Assembly (NCBI RefSeq): GCF_049965695.1
Contig: NZ_JBMFWB010000026.1
Location: 1 to 24,899, forward strand
Direction of reading: 5' to 3'
Length of the DNA stretch: 24,899 bases
DNA from: Athalassotoga sp049965695
GTDB lineage: Bacteria; Thermotogota; Thermotogae; Mesoaciditogales; Mesoaciditogaceae
Shown here: positions 6,849 through 15,545 of the stretch, piece by piece
Numbering within the stretch: the first letter of the stretch is position 1
Layout of the letters: each line of letters begins with the position of its first letter
The notes under the pieces: model-generated
Databases searched by the model: none
What the model was told of the DNA's origin: nothing
What the model saw: the letters and a program-made list of their open reading frames with translations, nothing else
Position numbers and translations under genes: made by a program

Positions 6849-7832
6849 ATGGACGATTTTGAGATGCTTGTGGATACTATAAAAGCCCAGATTGATAAAG
6901 TTAAAGACCTTGATGAAGTGGAAAAAATCAGGGTTGCAACTCTTGGTAAAAACGGGAATATCACTTCGTTGATGAAGAAAATTTCAACTCTTCCGCCAGA
7001 AGAAAGGGCGAATTTCGGTAAAAAAGTGAACGATTTGAAAATGAAGATCGAAAATTTGCTTTCTGAAAAGACATCCGTTCTTAAAGCGGAGGCCCTTAAA
7101 TCAAAATCTTTAGAAAGATCGATAGACCTGACGATCCCGGGACCTTTAAGATCTGTCGGAAAAATTCACGTCATAAATCACGTTATAAACGAGTGCGTTG
7201 ACGTTTTTTCAAAAATGGGTTTCAACGTCGTGGAGGGCCCAGAGATAGAAAACGTCTATTACAACTTTGAGGCGCTCAATACCCCTCAATGGCATCCAGC
7301 AAGAGATCTTCACGATACATTTTACATCTCGGAAACACTTTTGCTCAGAACCCATACCTCTCCAGTTCAAATAAGAACGATGGAAAATCAAAAGCCGCCG
7401 ATCAGAATTATCTCTGCCGGACGTGTTTACAGAAACGATTATGATGCCACCCATCTTCCTTCTTTTTTTCAAATGGAAGGACTTGCGATAGACAGAAACA
7501 TCTCAATAGCAGATCTCAAAGGAACTCTCGAGAGTGCAATAAGAACTTTGCTTGGTCAGGACAAGATCGTAAGATTCAGGCCGCATTATTTCCCTTTCAC
7601 CGAACCGAGCGTTGAAGTTGATGTTTCATTTGCCGGAAAAAAAGAATGGCTTGAAGTGCTCGGTGCCGGCATGGTTCATCCCAACGTTTTAAGAAATGTT
7701 GGATTTGATCCGGAGAAATGGCAGGGATTTGCCTTCGGAATGGGCATCGAAAGAATCGCGATGCTTAAGTACGGCATAAACGACATAAGAGAATTTCCGA
7801 GAAATTATCTTAAATTTCTGAGATTATTTTGA
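6849..7832 (+). CDS. pheS: Phenylalanyl-tRNA synthetase alpha subunit
   Basis: A 327-residue catalytic subunit of the (alpha-beta)2 enzyme that charges tRNA-Phe with phenylalanine in the cytosol. Residues 1-85 form the N-terminal coiled coil that contacts tRNA. The class II catalytic core follows: motif 2 around GRVYRNDYDATHLPSFFQMEG (191-211), FRPHYFPFTEPSVEVDV at 243-259 with the Phe-pocket aromatics, LGAGMVHPNVL at 271-281, and motif 3 around GFAFGMGIERIAMLKYGINDIR (293-314). Length and motifs are normal for bacteria. AGGAGG lies 7 bases before the ATG. It heads a plus-strand operon with pheT (16-base gap) and an IMPase gene, and is divergent from ccdA across repeat copy B. Confidence 0.97.
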   Translation: MDDFEMLVDTIKAQIDKVKDLDEVEKIRVATLGKNGNITSLMKKISTLPPEERANFGKKVNDLKMKIENLLSEKTSVLKAEALKSKSLERSIDLTIPGPLRSVGKIHVINHVINECVDVFSKMGFNVVEGPEIENVYYNFEALNTPQWHPARDLHDTFYISETLLLRTHTSPVQIRTMENQKPPIRIISAGRVYRNDYDATHLPSFFQMEGLAIDRNISIADLKGTLESAIRTLLGQDKIVRFRPHYFPFTEPSVEVDVSFAGKKEWLEVLGAGMVHPNVLRNVGFDPEKWQGFAFGMGIERIAMLKYGINDIREFPRNYLKFLRLF

Positions 7833-7848
7833 TGAAAAGGTGATTTGC

Positions 7849-10197
7849 TTGAAACTATCCGTTGAATGGTTAAAAGATTACGTGGATATAGATGGTGATA
7901 TTCAAAAACTTTCCGATGATCTCACGATGTCGGGAAGTGAGGTTGAAGAGATAGAGAAACCTTTTGAAAAGATAAAAGGTGTCATATCTGCCAAAATTAT
8001 CGATGTCAAACCACATCCGAATGCCGATAATCTGAACGTTTGCAAAGTAAGCGATGGATCGAAGACTTACACAATCGTAACGTCTGACAAAAGTCTTAAA
8101 ATCAACGATTTTGTCGCCTTTGGCCCCGCCGATTTGGCCACCGATGTTGACGGCAAGATCGTGAGATCCGTTGATATGAGAGGAATCAAGACGGACGGCA
8201 TGCTTTTTTCTCTGGAAGAACTTGGCCTTGAATCCCATTCAAGCCGGGTCTTCAGGTTTGAAAAACCCGCTCCAATGGGAGAGGACATCGTGAAGATCTT
8301 CGATCTTGATCAAACGGTTTTTGAAATTGAAATAACTCCGAATAGACCTGACTGTCTCTCTCACATCGGACTTGCGCGTGAAGTTGCAACCGTTAACAGA
8401 AAAACTTTGAAAATACCCGAAGTAAAGGTTGATATCCCGCAAGGCAACGTTTCGATCTCGATAGAATCAAAGGCGTGTTTGAGATATCTCGCCGTGAAAA
8501 TAGATGGAATAGCCGTAAAAGATTCACCTTTATGGCTCAAAAAAAGACTTGCTTCCGTTGGACTGAGGGCCATAAACAACATAGCGGATATCACGAATTA
8601 CGTCATGATGGAAACAGGCCATCCCGTCCATGCTTTCGATTTTGACAAAATACCTTCATCTAAAATTGTGGTCAAAAACGCAAAAGGTGGAGAAAAATTC
8701 ACCGCTCTCAATTCAAAAACATACACGCTCGAAGGCGGAGAGATTTTGATAACGGATGGAAATCAAATCTTGGCGCTTGCGGGTGTAATAGGCGGAAAAG
8801 ATTCCGGAATAACTCAATCGACGAAAAGTATATTGATAGAAGTCGCAACCTTTGATCCCGTAAGAACGAGAAAGACATCAAAAGGGCTCAACCTCTCGAC
8901 GGATGCCTCGTACAGGTTTGAAAGGGGCGTCGATCCGAATGACTCCCTCTACGTTGCAAAAAGAATCGTTGAGATGATACTCTCTTTAAGCGGCGGAAAA
9001 GTTGCGGGTATGGCAGATCTTTACCCCAATGTAGTCAAGCCCTCCGTGGTAAAACTTTCGAACAAAAAATTGTCCTCTTACATGTCTTTTACACCGGATC
9101 CTCAAGAAGTATCGTATATCTTCAACGCACTTGAAATGAAGGTTTCAAAAGATAAAAACGACTGGACAGTCGAAGTGCCAACCTTCAGGCAGGACATAAG
9201 CCAGGATGTCGATCTTATAGAAGAATTCGCAAGAATACACGGTTTTGACAATGTCTCCGCTGTCATGTCGATGCCATTCATTCAAGGAGACAAAAACGCA
9301 TGGTGGGATTTCAAAAATAAAATGAGATTTCTTTCGACCTCTCTGGGATATTTCGAAAATGTCAATTATGCCTTTTCAGATCCGAAGGCAACAAAACTTT
9401 TCGGCAACACATTCAAAGAAAGTCCCGAACTTTTAAATCCCGTTTCTCCTGAAATGTCAATCATGAGGCCATCTCTTTTGATAAACCTGATCGATGCGCT
9501 CGCTTACAACGTCAAACATCAGGAAAGCGATGTGAAGTTTTTCGAAATCGGAAAGGTATTCGAAGAAAATCACGAATCCGAAAAGATCGCCTTTGTCTCA
9601 ACCGGAAAAATTGAACCTTTAGACTACACTGACAAAAGAATGGAAAGCCTTCTGAATTTCAAAGGAGATTTAGAAACAATCGCAAATTACTTTCATCTCG
9701 ATCTTGACTTTACAAATGTCGAACTCGCGGGCTTTACGGCCGGCCGGTGCGGAAAAATCGTTTTGGGTGGAGAAATAATAGGCTTAATAGGCGAACTCGC
9801 AGAAGATGTGACAGATTTTTTTGATCTCGATCTTCCCATTTACGCCTGTGAGTTCGATCTTGAAAAGATGTTTAAGGCAATTCAAATTTTCGAATACAAA
9901 TCTGCCTCACAATATCCTGTTTCGTTTAAAGACCTTTCCATGTTCGTTCAAAAAGGAAAAATTCAGGCCTCGGAAATAATAAAAATTGCCAGAACTTCTT
10001 CTGAATACGTCAGAGATGTCAGAGTTATCGATTTTTACACCGGAAAAGGCGTACCTTCGGAATCTTACAGCATAACTATAAGGATAACTTACGGTTCAAT
10101 GGACAGAACACTTTTGGATTATGAAATAGACGGTTCATTCTCAAAGTTAATGGAACTTCTCGAAGCACAGGGAATAACCCTAAGAAAGGTAAGATGA
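7849..10197 (+). CDS. pheT: Phenylalanyl-tRNA synthetase beta subunit
   Basis: A 782-residue partner of PheS. Domains in order: N-terminal B1 strand region (LKLSVEWLKDYVDID), EMAP-like tRNA-binding OB fold at about 40-150 (KIIDVKPHPNADNLNVCKV), B3/B4 editing domain at about 200-380, which hydrolyses mischarged Tyr-tRNA, B5 domain at about 400-470, a catalytic-like B6/B7 module at about 480-680, and the C-terminal ferredoxin-like anticodon-binding domain at about 690-782. Start is TTG at 7849: its context gives the standard start LKLSVEWL, with AAAGGTG 8-9 bases upstream. A GTG three codons earlier would sit on top of that ribosome binding site. Its stop overlaps the ATG of the next gene by 4 bases. 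Confidence 0.96.
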   Translation: MKLSVEWLKDYVDIDGDIQKLSDDLTMSGSEVEEIEKPFEKIKGVISAKIIDVKPHPNADNLNVCKVSDGSKTYTIVTSDKSLKINDFVAFGPADLATDVDGKIVRSVDMRGIKTDGMLFSLEELGLESHSSRVFRFEKPAPMGEDIVKIFDLDQTVFEIEITPNRPDCLSHIGLAREVATVNRKTLKIPEVKVDIPQGNVSISIESKACLRYLAVKIDGIAVKDSPLWLKKRLASVGLRAINNIADITNYVMMETGHPVHAFDFDKIPSSKIVVKNAKGGEKFTALNSKTYTLEGGEILITDGNQILALAGVIGGKDSGITQSTKSILIEVATFDPVRTRKTSKGLNLSTDASYRFERGVDPNDSLYVAKRIVEMILSLSGGKVAGMADLYPNVVKPSVVKLSNKKLSSYMSFTPDPQEVSYIFNALEMKVSKDKNDWTVEVPTFRQDISQDVDLIEEFARIHGFDNVSAVMSMPFIQGDKNAWWDFKNKMRFLSTSLGYFENVNYAFSDPKATKLFGNTFKESPELLNPVSPEMSIMRPSLLINLIDALAYNVKHQESDVKFFEIGKVFEENHESEKIAFVSTGKIEPLDYTDKRMESLLNFKGDLETIANYFHLDLDFTNVELAGFTAGRCGKIVLGGEIIGLIGELAEDVTDFFDLDLPIYACEFDLEKMFKAIQIFEYKSASQYPVSFKDLSMFVQKGKIQASEIIKIARTSSEYVRDVRVIDFYTGKGVPSESYSITIRITYGSMDRTLLDYEIDGSFSKLMELLEAQGITLRKVR

Positions 10198-10985
10198 AAA
10201 TGGAAAGCGCGGATCTTTTGGTACTTAATTTTGCACGAGGACTTGCAAGAGAAGTAGGACTTTTGGCGAAAAAGAGGATTGGAAATTTAGGATGGACGCA
10301 CACCAAAAGCGGATTTTACGACATCGTGACGGATGCCGATCTTGAAGTTGAAAAAGTCGTCAAATCGGAAATATCGAATGTTTTCCCCGGAGATTCGATA
10401 CTCGGTGAAGAAACGGGCGAAACAAAAACATCATCAAACGGAAGAGTTTGGATCGTCGATCCCATAGATGGTACGACAAATTTTTCAAAAGGAATTCCTC
10501 ATTTTTGTGTCTCAATCGGACTTGTGGTTGATGGAACTCCCCGTGTTGGAGTCGTTTACGATCCTTACATGGATGAACTCTACGAGGCAGTCAAAGACAA
10601 TGGTGCTTTCATGAACGGCGAACCTATAAACGTGAGCAAAACATCAGAACTCAAAGAGGCCGTGCTAAACACGGGATATCAATACAGCGCGGCCGAATAC
10701 AGAGACATCGTGCTTAAAAATTACGTTGCTTTCTTTGGCAAGGTTCGTGCCATAAGGGTCTTCGGAAGCGCCGTGCTCGATCAGTGCTACGTGGCTAACG
10801 GAAGGATCGATGGCTTTTGGGAATACAACCTGAAACCGTGGGATGTGGCTGCAGGATCTTTAATAGCAAAAGAAGCCGGCGCCACAGTCGTAGGCATAGG
10901 AGAAGATTTCTCTGTCTACGGAAAAACGATCCTTGTTACAAATTCATCGCTCGTTGACAAAGTACTTGAAATAATAAACAGATAA
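10194..10985 (+). CDS. suhB: Inositol monophosphatase family phosphatase
   Basis: A 263-residue Mg2+-dependent sugar-phosphatase-fold enzyme. It probably dephosphorylates inositol-1-phosphate or a related small phosphate ester (NADP and fructose-1,6-bisphosphate are alternatives in this superfamily). The metal site is complete: E72 and E73 in LGEETGE, DPIDGTTNF at 89-97 (D89, D92), and D217 in KPWDVAAGSLIAKEAG at 215-230. Start is the ATG at 10194, overlapping the pheT stop by 4 bases; a second ATG two codons later is possible. It is the last gene of the pheST operon, an unusual but not unique partner. The name suhB is used by family only; specificity cannot be read from the sequence. Confidence 0.88.
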   Translation: MKMESADLLVLNFARGLAREVGLLAKKRIGNLGWTHTKSGFYDIVTDADLEVEKVVKSEISNVFPGDSILGEETGETKTSSNGRVWIVDPIDGTTNFSKGIPHFCVSIGLVVDGTPRVGVVYDPYMDELYEAVKDNGAFMNGEPINVSKTSELKEAVLNTGYQYSAAEYRDIVLKNYVAFFGKVRAIRVFGSAVLDQCYVANGRIDGFWEYNLKPWDVAAGSLIAKEAGATVVGIGEDFSVYGKTILVTNSSLVDKVLEIINR

Positions 10986-10989
10986 ATAT

Positions 10990-11130
10990 ATTGGCATATG
11001 GCCAATAGCCTATGGCAAAAACAAAATAATGACGAGTAATCGGTAAAACAGCGTGTAACTCGTAGCGGGTAGCATGTGGAAAAAAACGGTGACGGGTAAC
11101 GCGTGATCAGTAACGAGTAAGCAGCAAAAG
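10990..11130 (+). repeat. Composite intergenic repeat, copy E (divergent core)
   Basis: Begins a few bases after the IMPase stop. It repeats the order seen in copy B: GGCATATGGC/AGCCTATGGC words and an A-run, GTAATCG-type heptamers, GTAGCGG/GTAGCAT words ending in A7, then GTGACGG/GTAACGC/GTGATCA/GTAACGA heptamers. The usual GC-rich core is missing and is replaced downstream by a different sequence sharing only short words (such as the reverse complement of CATTCGC). The 262-base gap 10986-11247 also holds a small hairpin and a promoter, listed separately. Confidence 0.8.
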
Positions 11131-11134
11131 GCGA

Positions 11135-11153
11135 TTTCTTGTCAAGCAAGAAA
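11135..11153. other. Small inverted repeat (hairpin) after repeat copy E
   Basis: TTTCTTG and CAAGAAA form a perfect 7-bp stem with a 5-base loop. There is no T-run after it on either strand and the stem is AT-rich, so it is a weak candidate terminator for the pheST operon. It may only be part of the repeat. Confidence 0.4.
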
Positions 11154-11186
11154 CGACGGACTGGCTGCGAATGCGAGAACCGAGAT

Positions 11187-11214
11187 TTGGAATCTAAAGT
11201 CATTTCAATATAAA
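11187..11214 (+). promoter_or_regulatory. Promoter of the asparaginase gene
   Basis: TTGGAA (11187-11192) and TATAAA (11209-11214) are spaced 16 bases apart. The -10 ends 33 bases before the TTG start at 11248, with a GGAGG at 11236-11240. Inferred from consensus only. Confidence 0.55.
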
Positions 11215-11247
11215 AGATAAGTTCATTAACACAAAGGAGGGAGCAAT

Positions 11248-12165
11248 TTGTACACGATGCTTGTTCATGGCGGTGCTGGAAGCATACCGGAAGATAAAGC
11301 CCAGGCACATCTCGAAGGTGCCAAAGAGGCTGTAAAGGCGGGAGCGGAAATTTTGAAGTCAGGTGGTAGTGCCATGGATGCCGTTGAGGCAGCCATAAAA
11401 GTTATGGAAGACAACCCAACTTTTAACTCTGGCACAGGATCGGTTTTGACCTTTGAAGGAGAAGTCGAAATGGACGCTGCCATCGCTTACGGTCCGAATT
11501 TGGATTTCGGAGCGGTCGCCGGAGTTAAAAATATACGCCATCCCATAAGTCTTGCAAGACTTGTCATGGAAAAAACAGATCATGTGTTGCTGGCGGGTCA
11601 AGGAGCCAATGATTTTGCCAAATTGATGGGTTTTGAGTATCACGATCCCGTAACACCGCAGAGAAAAGCGCAATGGGAAAAGTATCGCCAGGAATTCATG
11701 AACGGTAATTACAAAGACTGGCCGAAATTGAGAGAACTTTTTAAAGAACATCCCGAGTTTCTTCATGGCACCGTTGGCGCCGTTGCAATCGATTCTCATG
11801 GCGAAACGGCGGCAGCAACATCAACGGGCGGTGTCTTTCTCAAATTACTCGGCAGAGTCGGAGACACACCGATACCCGGTGCCGGCACGTATGCCACCAT
11901 TGAAGGTGCGGCTTCATCAACAGGACTCGGAGAGGGTATGATGCGGATACTTTTCACAAAAACGGCCTTGGACTTTTTAAGAGATGGCCTTGACGCCCAG
12001 CATGCAGCCGAAGCGGCGATAAACTACCTTGACAATTTTGTTGGTACGGATGCAGGGATAATAATCGTTGATAGAAACGGTAACGTCGGAATACATCATA
12101 ACACGCCCAACATGACGTGGGCTTACCTGAAAGATGGAATGAATGAGATAAGTTGTGGAATATAA
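11248..12165 (+). CDS. iaaA: Isoaspartyl peptidase / L-asparaginase (Ntn hydrolase)
   Basis: A 305-residue plant-type asparaginase precursor. It is expected to cleave itself before T175, making alpha and beta chains, and then to hydrolyse beta-aspartyl dipeptides or asparagine. Seen: VHGGAG near the start (6-11), SGGSAMDAVEAAIKVMEDNPTFNSGTGSVL-type substrate loop (38-67), the autocleavage site HGTVGAVA with H173, G174, T175, TSTGGVFLKLLGRVGDTPIPGAGTYA (about 191-216), and TGLGEGMMR near 227. Start is the TTG at 11248 because AAAGGAGGG is 7 bases upstream; an ATG three codons later is a weaker choice. It has its own promoter and a terminator, so it appears monocistronic. It may help recycle damaged (isoaspartyl) peptides; the real substrate is not readable from sequence. 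Confidence 0.9.
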   Translation: MYTMLVHGGAGSIPEDKAQAHLEGAKEAVKAGAEILKSGGSAMDAVEAAIKVMEDNPTFNSGTGSVLTFEGEVEMDAAIAYGPNLDFGAVAGVKNIRHPISLARLVMEKTDHVLLAGQGANDFAKLMGFEYHDPVTPQRKAQWEKYRQEFMNGNYKDWPKLRELFKEHPEFLHGTVGAVAIDSHGETAAATSTGGVFLKLLGRVGDTPIPGAGTYATIEGAASSTGLGEGMMRILFTKTALDFLRDGLDAQHAAEAAINYLDNFVGTDAGIIIVDRNGNVGIHHNTPNMTWAYLKDGMNEISCGI

Positions 12166-12167
12166 AC

Positions 12168-12191
12168 CAAAGGGCACGTAAGTGCCCTTTG
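12168..12191. terminator. Bidirectional terminator between asparaginase gene and rdgB
   Basis: A 10-bp perfect stem (CAAAGGGCAC paired with GTGCCCTTTG) with a GTAA tetraloop, in the 58-base gap between two convergent genes. It is followed by ACTTTT on the plus strand, and the stem itself gives U-rich ends in both directions. Confidence 0.75.
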
Positions 12192-12223
12192 ACTTTTACA
12201 GATTAACGCGCTAAACTTGAAAT

Positions 12224-12781
12224 TCACATTTCAGAAAGAAATTCCGAAAGTTTTCGAAACGCCTTTGCCCGATGGCTTATTTTGTTTTTTTCTTCTCGTG
12301 AAAGTTCTGCCATGCTTTTTTCGTATCCGTAAGGGATGAAGATGGGATCGTAGCCAAATCCATTTTTTCCGTGTGCCTCGAAAGCGATTTTACCTTCTAT
12401 TACACCTTTGAAAACATGAGGCTTTTGATCGTAATAAACCGCCACGCAAGAAAAACGCGCCCCGCGTTCGTCTGCTTTCATGTCTTTCATCATCTCGAGA
12501 ATTTTAGCGTTTTTAACGGAATAATCCACGCCTTCCATGAATCTCGCCGATTTTACGCCCGGAAAATTGTCAAGTGCGTATATCTCAAGACCCGAATCAT
12601 CGGCAACGGCAGGACCGTAAAGATCGTAGGCTGCCTTCGCCTTTTTTATGGCATTTTCTTCAAAAGTTTCTCCATCTTCTTCAACTTCTATTTTTTTAAC
12701 AACCCATTCGATGTCAAGATCGATTATTTCAAAAATTTCCCGCACTTTATTCGGATTTGAAGTGGACAGGATGACCTTCAA
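12224..12781 (-). CDS. rdgB: XTP/dITP diphosphatase (RdgB/HAM1 family)
   Basis: A 185-residue house-cleaning pyrophosphatase that hydrolyses non-canonical purine triphosphates (ITP, dITP, XTP) to monophosphates, keeping them out of nucleic acids. The family signature is complete: STSNPNK at 6-12 for the triphosphate, AVADDSGLEI at 58-67 with metal-binding D61/D62, FPGVKSARF at 73-81, GFGYDPIF at 141-148 for the base pocket, and ISHRAKAFRKL at 168-178. Length is slightly short of the 190-200 typical. Its ATG overlaps the stop of the lonB-like gene by 4 bases, so it is translated from the same mRNA. Convergent with the asparaginase gene. Confidence 0.95.
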   Translation of the reverse strand: MKVILSTSNPNKVREIFEIIDLDIEWVVKKIEVEEDGETFEENAIKKAKAAYDLYGPAVADDSGLEIYALDNFPGVKSARFMEGVDYSVKNAKILEMMKDMKADERGARFSCVAVYYDQKPHVFKGVIEGKIAFEAHGKNGFGYDPIFIPYGYEKSMAELSREEKNKISHRAKAFRKLSEFLSEM

Positions 12782-15216
12782 TCCTCATCATCCTCTTCAT
12801 CTTCATCATCTATAAAATCCTGAGACTCGGTGTTTCTGGTTTTTTTAGCAGACTTGCGCTTATTTGTCCTTTTCTTTTCTGACTTTTCTTCCATCTTGGA
12901 TATTCTTTCTATTTCCTTCACGACAAGGTAATTAATGCTTCCCTTTTCGTAATTCATCTTTCCGTCCATCTTTCCCGCTTTTTTACCTGTCGCTATTTCC
13001 AAAGCCTCGTCGACATTTCTGACAGTCCATATATGAAATTTGCCCGCCTTTACAGATTCGATTATCTCCGGATCGAGAACGAGATCATCCACGTTAGATG
13101 CGGGTATTATAACCCCTTGATCTCCTGTAAGCCCTTTGATCTTGCACACCTTGAAAAAGCCTTCTATTTTGTAAGGAATGCCTCCAACTGGCTGCACTTC
13201 TCCATTTTGGTTTATAGATCCTGTTATTGCGAGAGATTGTTTTAGCGGAATTTTTGAAATAGCCGAGATAATAGACAGCGTTTCCGCAACCGAGGCACTA
13301 TCTCCTTCTATCGTCGAATAAGTTTGCTCAAAACTAACCGTAGCCGCAAAAGAGAGCGGGTGCTTTGTCGTGTACTTTGCGCTAAGGTAGTTCGAAATTA
13401 TCAAAACGGCTTTTGTGAATATCTTGCCGGACATGTTGGATTCTCTTTGTATGTCTATAACTCCGGTGTCGCTTAAATGCGTTTTTGCCGTTATCCTCAC
13501 AGGCATTCCAAACGGGTAATCTCCGCCTTCTATTACCGTAAGTCCATTGACCTGCCCCACCTTTTCGCCGGTCGTATCTATCATTATCTCGTTGTTTTTG
13601 AAATACTCAAGCATCCGATCCGCTTCAAGTGAAAGACGTAACTCCATTGCCTTCAAAGCCTCTTTGACCGACTGGGCATCTATCTTTTTCTTCTTCAACT
13701 CTCTCGCTTTATGATCGCTCTCGACGAGGATGGCGGTTATCCTGTTTGCCTGAGTTGAAATCTTCGTTCTTCTTTCTATCAGACGCATGCCGGTTCTTAT
13801 GATTTCTTTTATGCCGCTTTCGTCTACGTGAAGTAAGTTTCTTTTGTCTATGACCGATCTTAAAAGTTGAAGGTAATATTCCACACCGTCAGATGACAGA
13901 TCTATTTCCCAATCGAAAGGCGCCTTTATCTTAAAAAATTTTCTGAAGTCAGCATCGTACTGGTAAAGCAAATCGTAAATCCAGGGCTCGCCAACCATGA
14001 TGATTTTTACATTTGCTGGTATCGGCTCGGGATTTAAAGTGACCGTTATGCCGTAACCGAGGTATTCCTGTATATTCTCTATTTTCAATGTGCCGCTGTT
14101 TATAAGCCTTTTTGTCGCATCCCACGACAATTCCGATCTGAAAAGGTCTTCCGCATTGAGAATCATGAACCCGCCGTTTGCCCTGTGGAATGCACCGGAT
14201 CTGATGAATTTGAAATCGGTCTGCAAAGTGCCCATTGTAGCGTAATACTCTACCTTTCCGAAAAGATTGGCGTAAGTTGGATTTAATTCTTCAACGACAG
14301 GCGCTCCATGGACTTTCGAATTGTCTATCACAACGTTGATATCGTATCTGGCCATGAACTTGTCTTTATCGGTTTGGTCATTCCTTAACACCTCGAGATT
14401 GTCGAGAATGTCTTTCCTCACCAACTTAAGAAAATCAACGATATCGGAATTTTCTTTGAATTTTTCGTTGAGTTCTTCAAAAATCGGATCTATTGCGAAT
14501 TTCGCTATTTCTTCGTCAAGTTTGTCCATCTTATCTTTAAATTCGTTTTCAAGCACACGCGATTTGTGAAGGGTTCCATCGACGAGTTTTTTCAGTTTTA
14601 TGACATTTTCTTCGTAAAATTTCTTTTGATCCGGATTCAAACGGTCGAATTCTTCTTGGCTCAGAGGTTTTCCGTTGAGTACCGGAACTGTCATTATGCC
14701 CGTCGGTCCAACCTGAACGGCAAAACCCAACTCCGATGATTTCTTGCTCAAACTATCCCAAAGTTCTTTTCTCTTCGATGCGTACTTTCCTTCAAGATCG
14801 CTCTTTCTTTTCGCGTAATCGTTGCTTTCAAATGCCCTTTTTACGGATTCCAAAACCTCTTTTTTCATCTTTGACATCGCATCTTTGAATCTTTGCGCGT
14901 TGCCCGGTTCAAAAGAGAGAGCGCGTGGCGCGAAAGCATTTGAAAAGTTATAAACATAAGCCCAATCTTTCGGAACCGGCATTTCAGAGACTATCTGACT
15001 CAGAAACTCTCTGACGAACGTGTGACGGCCGCTTCCGGTAGGCCCTGCAACAAAAATGTTGTAATTTTTGTTATCAAGTTTCACGGCATCTTTTAAAGCC
15101 TCGTAAGCCCTCGATTGATGATCAAACTTCACTTTTATCTTCACGTCTTTAGTCGATTTCGGCAGATTAAGATTTGAAAGATCAATCTCTATCTCATTGG
15201 CTTTCAACTCTTTCAT
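12778..15216 (-). CDS. LonB-like ATP-dependent protease (AAA_32/Lon-C family)
   Basis: An 812-residue Lon-related protease. The P-loop is GPTGSGRHT (58-66), where arginine takes the place of the usual lysine. A long helical insertion (about 115-290) interrupts the AAA module, and GGFMILNAEDLF near 350 looks like Walker B. The C-terminal Lon peptidase domain (about 560-770) is complete: EGDSAS with catalytic S640 and K683 in GGIPYKIEG, 43 residues apart as in Lon. No N-terminal Lon LAN domain or membrane segment is present. The C-terminus is a highly charged tail, lysine-rich then almost all Asp/Glu, starting about 775. ATG at 15216 follows AGGAGG. Upstream is the tRNA-Gln gene with its own terminator, and rdgB follows with a 4-base overlap. 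Role: likely degradation of misfolded or tagged proteins; substrates unknown. Confidence 0.9.
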   Translation of the reverse strand: MKELKANEIEIDLSNLNLPKSTKDVKIKVKFDHQSRAYEALKDAVKLDNKNYNIFVAGPTGSGRHTFVREFLSQIVSEMPVPKDWAYVYNFSNAFAPRALSFEPGNAQRFKDAMSKMKKEVLESVKRAFESNDYAKRKSDLEGKYASKRKELWDSLSKKSSELGFAVQVGPTGIMTVPVLNGKPLSQEEFDRLNPDQKKFYEENVIKLKKLVDGTLHKSRVLENEFKDKMDKLDEEIAKFAIDPIFEELNEKFKENSDIVDFLKLVRKDILDNLEVLRNDQTDKDKFMARYDINVVIDNSKVHGAPVVEELNPTYANLFGKVEYYATMGTLQTDFKFIRSGAFHRANGGFMILNAEDLFRSELSWDATKRLINSGTLKIENIQEYLGYGITVTLNPEPIPANVKIIMVGEPWIYDLLYQYDADFRKFFKIKAPFDWEIDLSSDGVEYYLQLLRSVIDKRNLLHVDESGIKEIIRTGMRLIERRTKISTQANRITAILVESDHKARELKKKKIDAQSVKEALKAMELRLSLEADRMLEYFKNNEIMIDTTGEKVGQVNGLTVIEGGDYPFGMPVRITAKTHLSDTGVIDIQRESNMSGKIFTKAVLIISNYLSAKYTTKHPLSFAATVSFEQTYSTIEGDSASVAETLSIISAISKIPLKQSLAITGSINQNGEVQPVGGIPYKIEGFFKVCKIKGLTGDQGVIIPASNVDDLVLDPEIIESVKAGKFHIWTVRNVDEALEIATGKKAGKMDGKMNYEKGSINYLVVKEIERISKMEEKSEKKRTNKRKSAKKTRNTESQDFIDDEDEEDDED

Positions 15217-15252
15217 AAATTACCTCCTTGCGAAAAATTTGTCACAGGTACA

Positions 15253-15281
15253 GTTTAAAGAAAATAGCCGGTTCCCCGGCT
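15253..15281 (-). terminator. Rho-independent terminator of tRNA-Gln
   Basis: On the minus strand AGCCGG, loop GGAA, CCGGCT (15266-15281), followed by ATTTTCTTT. It starts 2 bases after the encoded CCA of the tRNA, separating it from the lonB-like gene. Confidence 0.8.
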
Positions 15282-15283
15282 TC

Positions 15284-15357
15284 TGGTTGGGAGAGGAGGA
15301 TTCGAACCTCCACCGGCGGATCCAGAGTCCGCAGTCCTACCGTTAGACGATCTCCCA
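15284..15357 (-). tRNA. tRNA-Gln (CUG anticodon)
   Basis: A full cloverleaf can be folded on the minus strand: 7-bp acceptor stem TGGGAGA/TCTCCCA, D arm GTCTAACGGTAGGAC, anticodon stem GCGGA/TCCGC with loop CTCTGGA giving anticodon CUG, T arm GGAGG-TTCGAAT-CCTCC, discriminator A and encoded CCA (15284-15286). It is 74 bases including CCA. The CUG anticodon reads CAG codons; a second glutamine tRNA (UUG) must lie elsewhere. Confidence 0.95.
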
Positions 15358-15371
15358 TTGCTAATCACAAA

Positions 15372-15399
15372 GATATACTAAATCCCTTTTAAAAGTGAA
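15372..15399 (-). promoter_or_regulatory. Possible promoter of tRNA-Gln
   Basis: On the minus strand TTCACT (15394-15399) and TATATC (15372-15377), 16 bases apart, end 14 bases before the mature tRNA 5' end. The hexamers are only moderate matches. Confidence 0.4.
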
Positions 15400-15417
15400 T
15401 ATAAATTCCCAATTGGT

Positions 15418-15497
15418 TCTGCGCTCCGGCATTCGCCTTTCGGTGTCTGTCCTCGCTGCGCAGCGTCGGCCACCTCGACGCATCATGCCTTCCGCGC
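15418..15497 (+). repeat. Composite intergenic repeat, copy C (core only)
   Basis: Contains the GC-rich core with shared stretches CGGCATTCGCC, TTCGGTGTCTG, CGCAGCGTCGGCCACCTCG and GCATCATGC, but with several small deletions and substitutions relative to the copies at 6594-6695 and 24357-24456. The heptamer flanks are absent: it is directly bounded by AT-rich sequence. It looks like a decayed or minimal copy. It lies in the gap between tRNA-Gln and the 84-residue gene; the remaining bases, about 15498-15633, hold a palindrome and a ribosome binding site. Confidence 0.85.
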
Positions 15498-15545
15498 TAT
15501 TATTCTTTTACCGTATTTAAAACTAATCAGGTATATTGTAGCACA

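Noticed and set aside
10916..11308. 130-residue antisense frame over the IMPase end and copy E
   Set aside because: It overlaps a real gene, has low-complexity repeat translation and no ribosome binding site.
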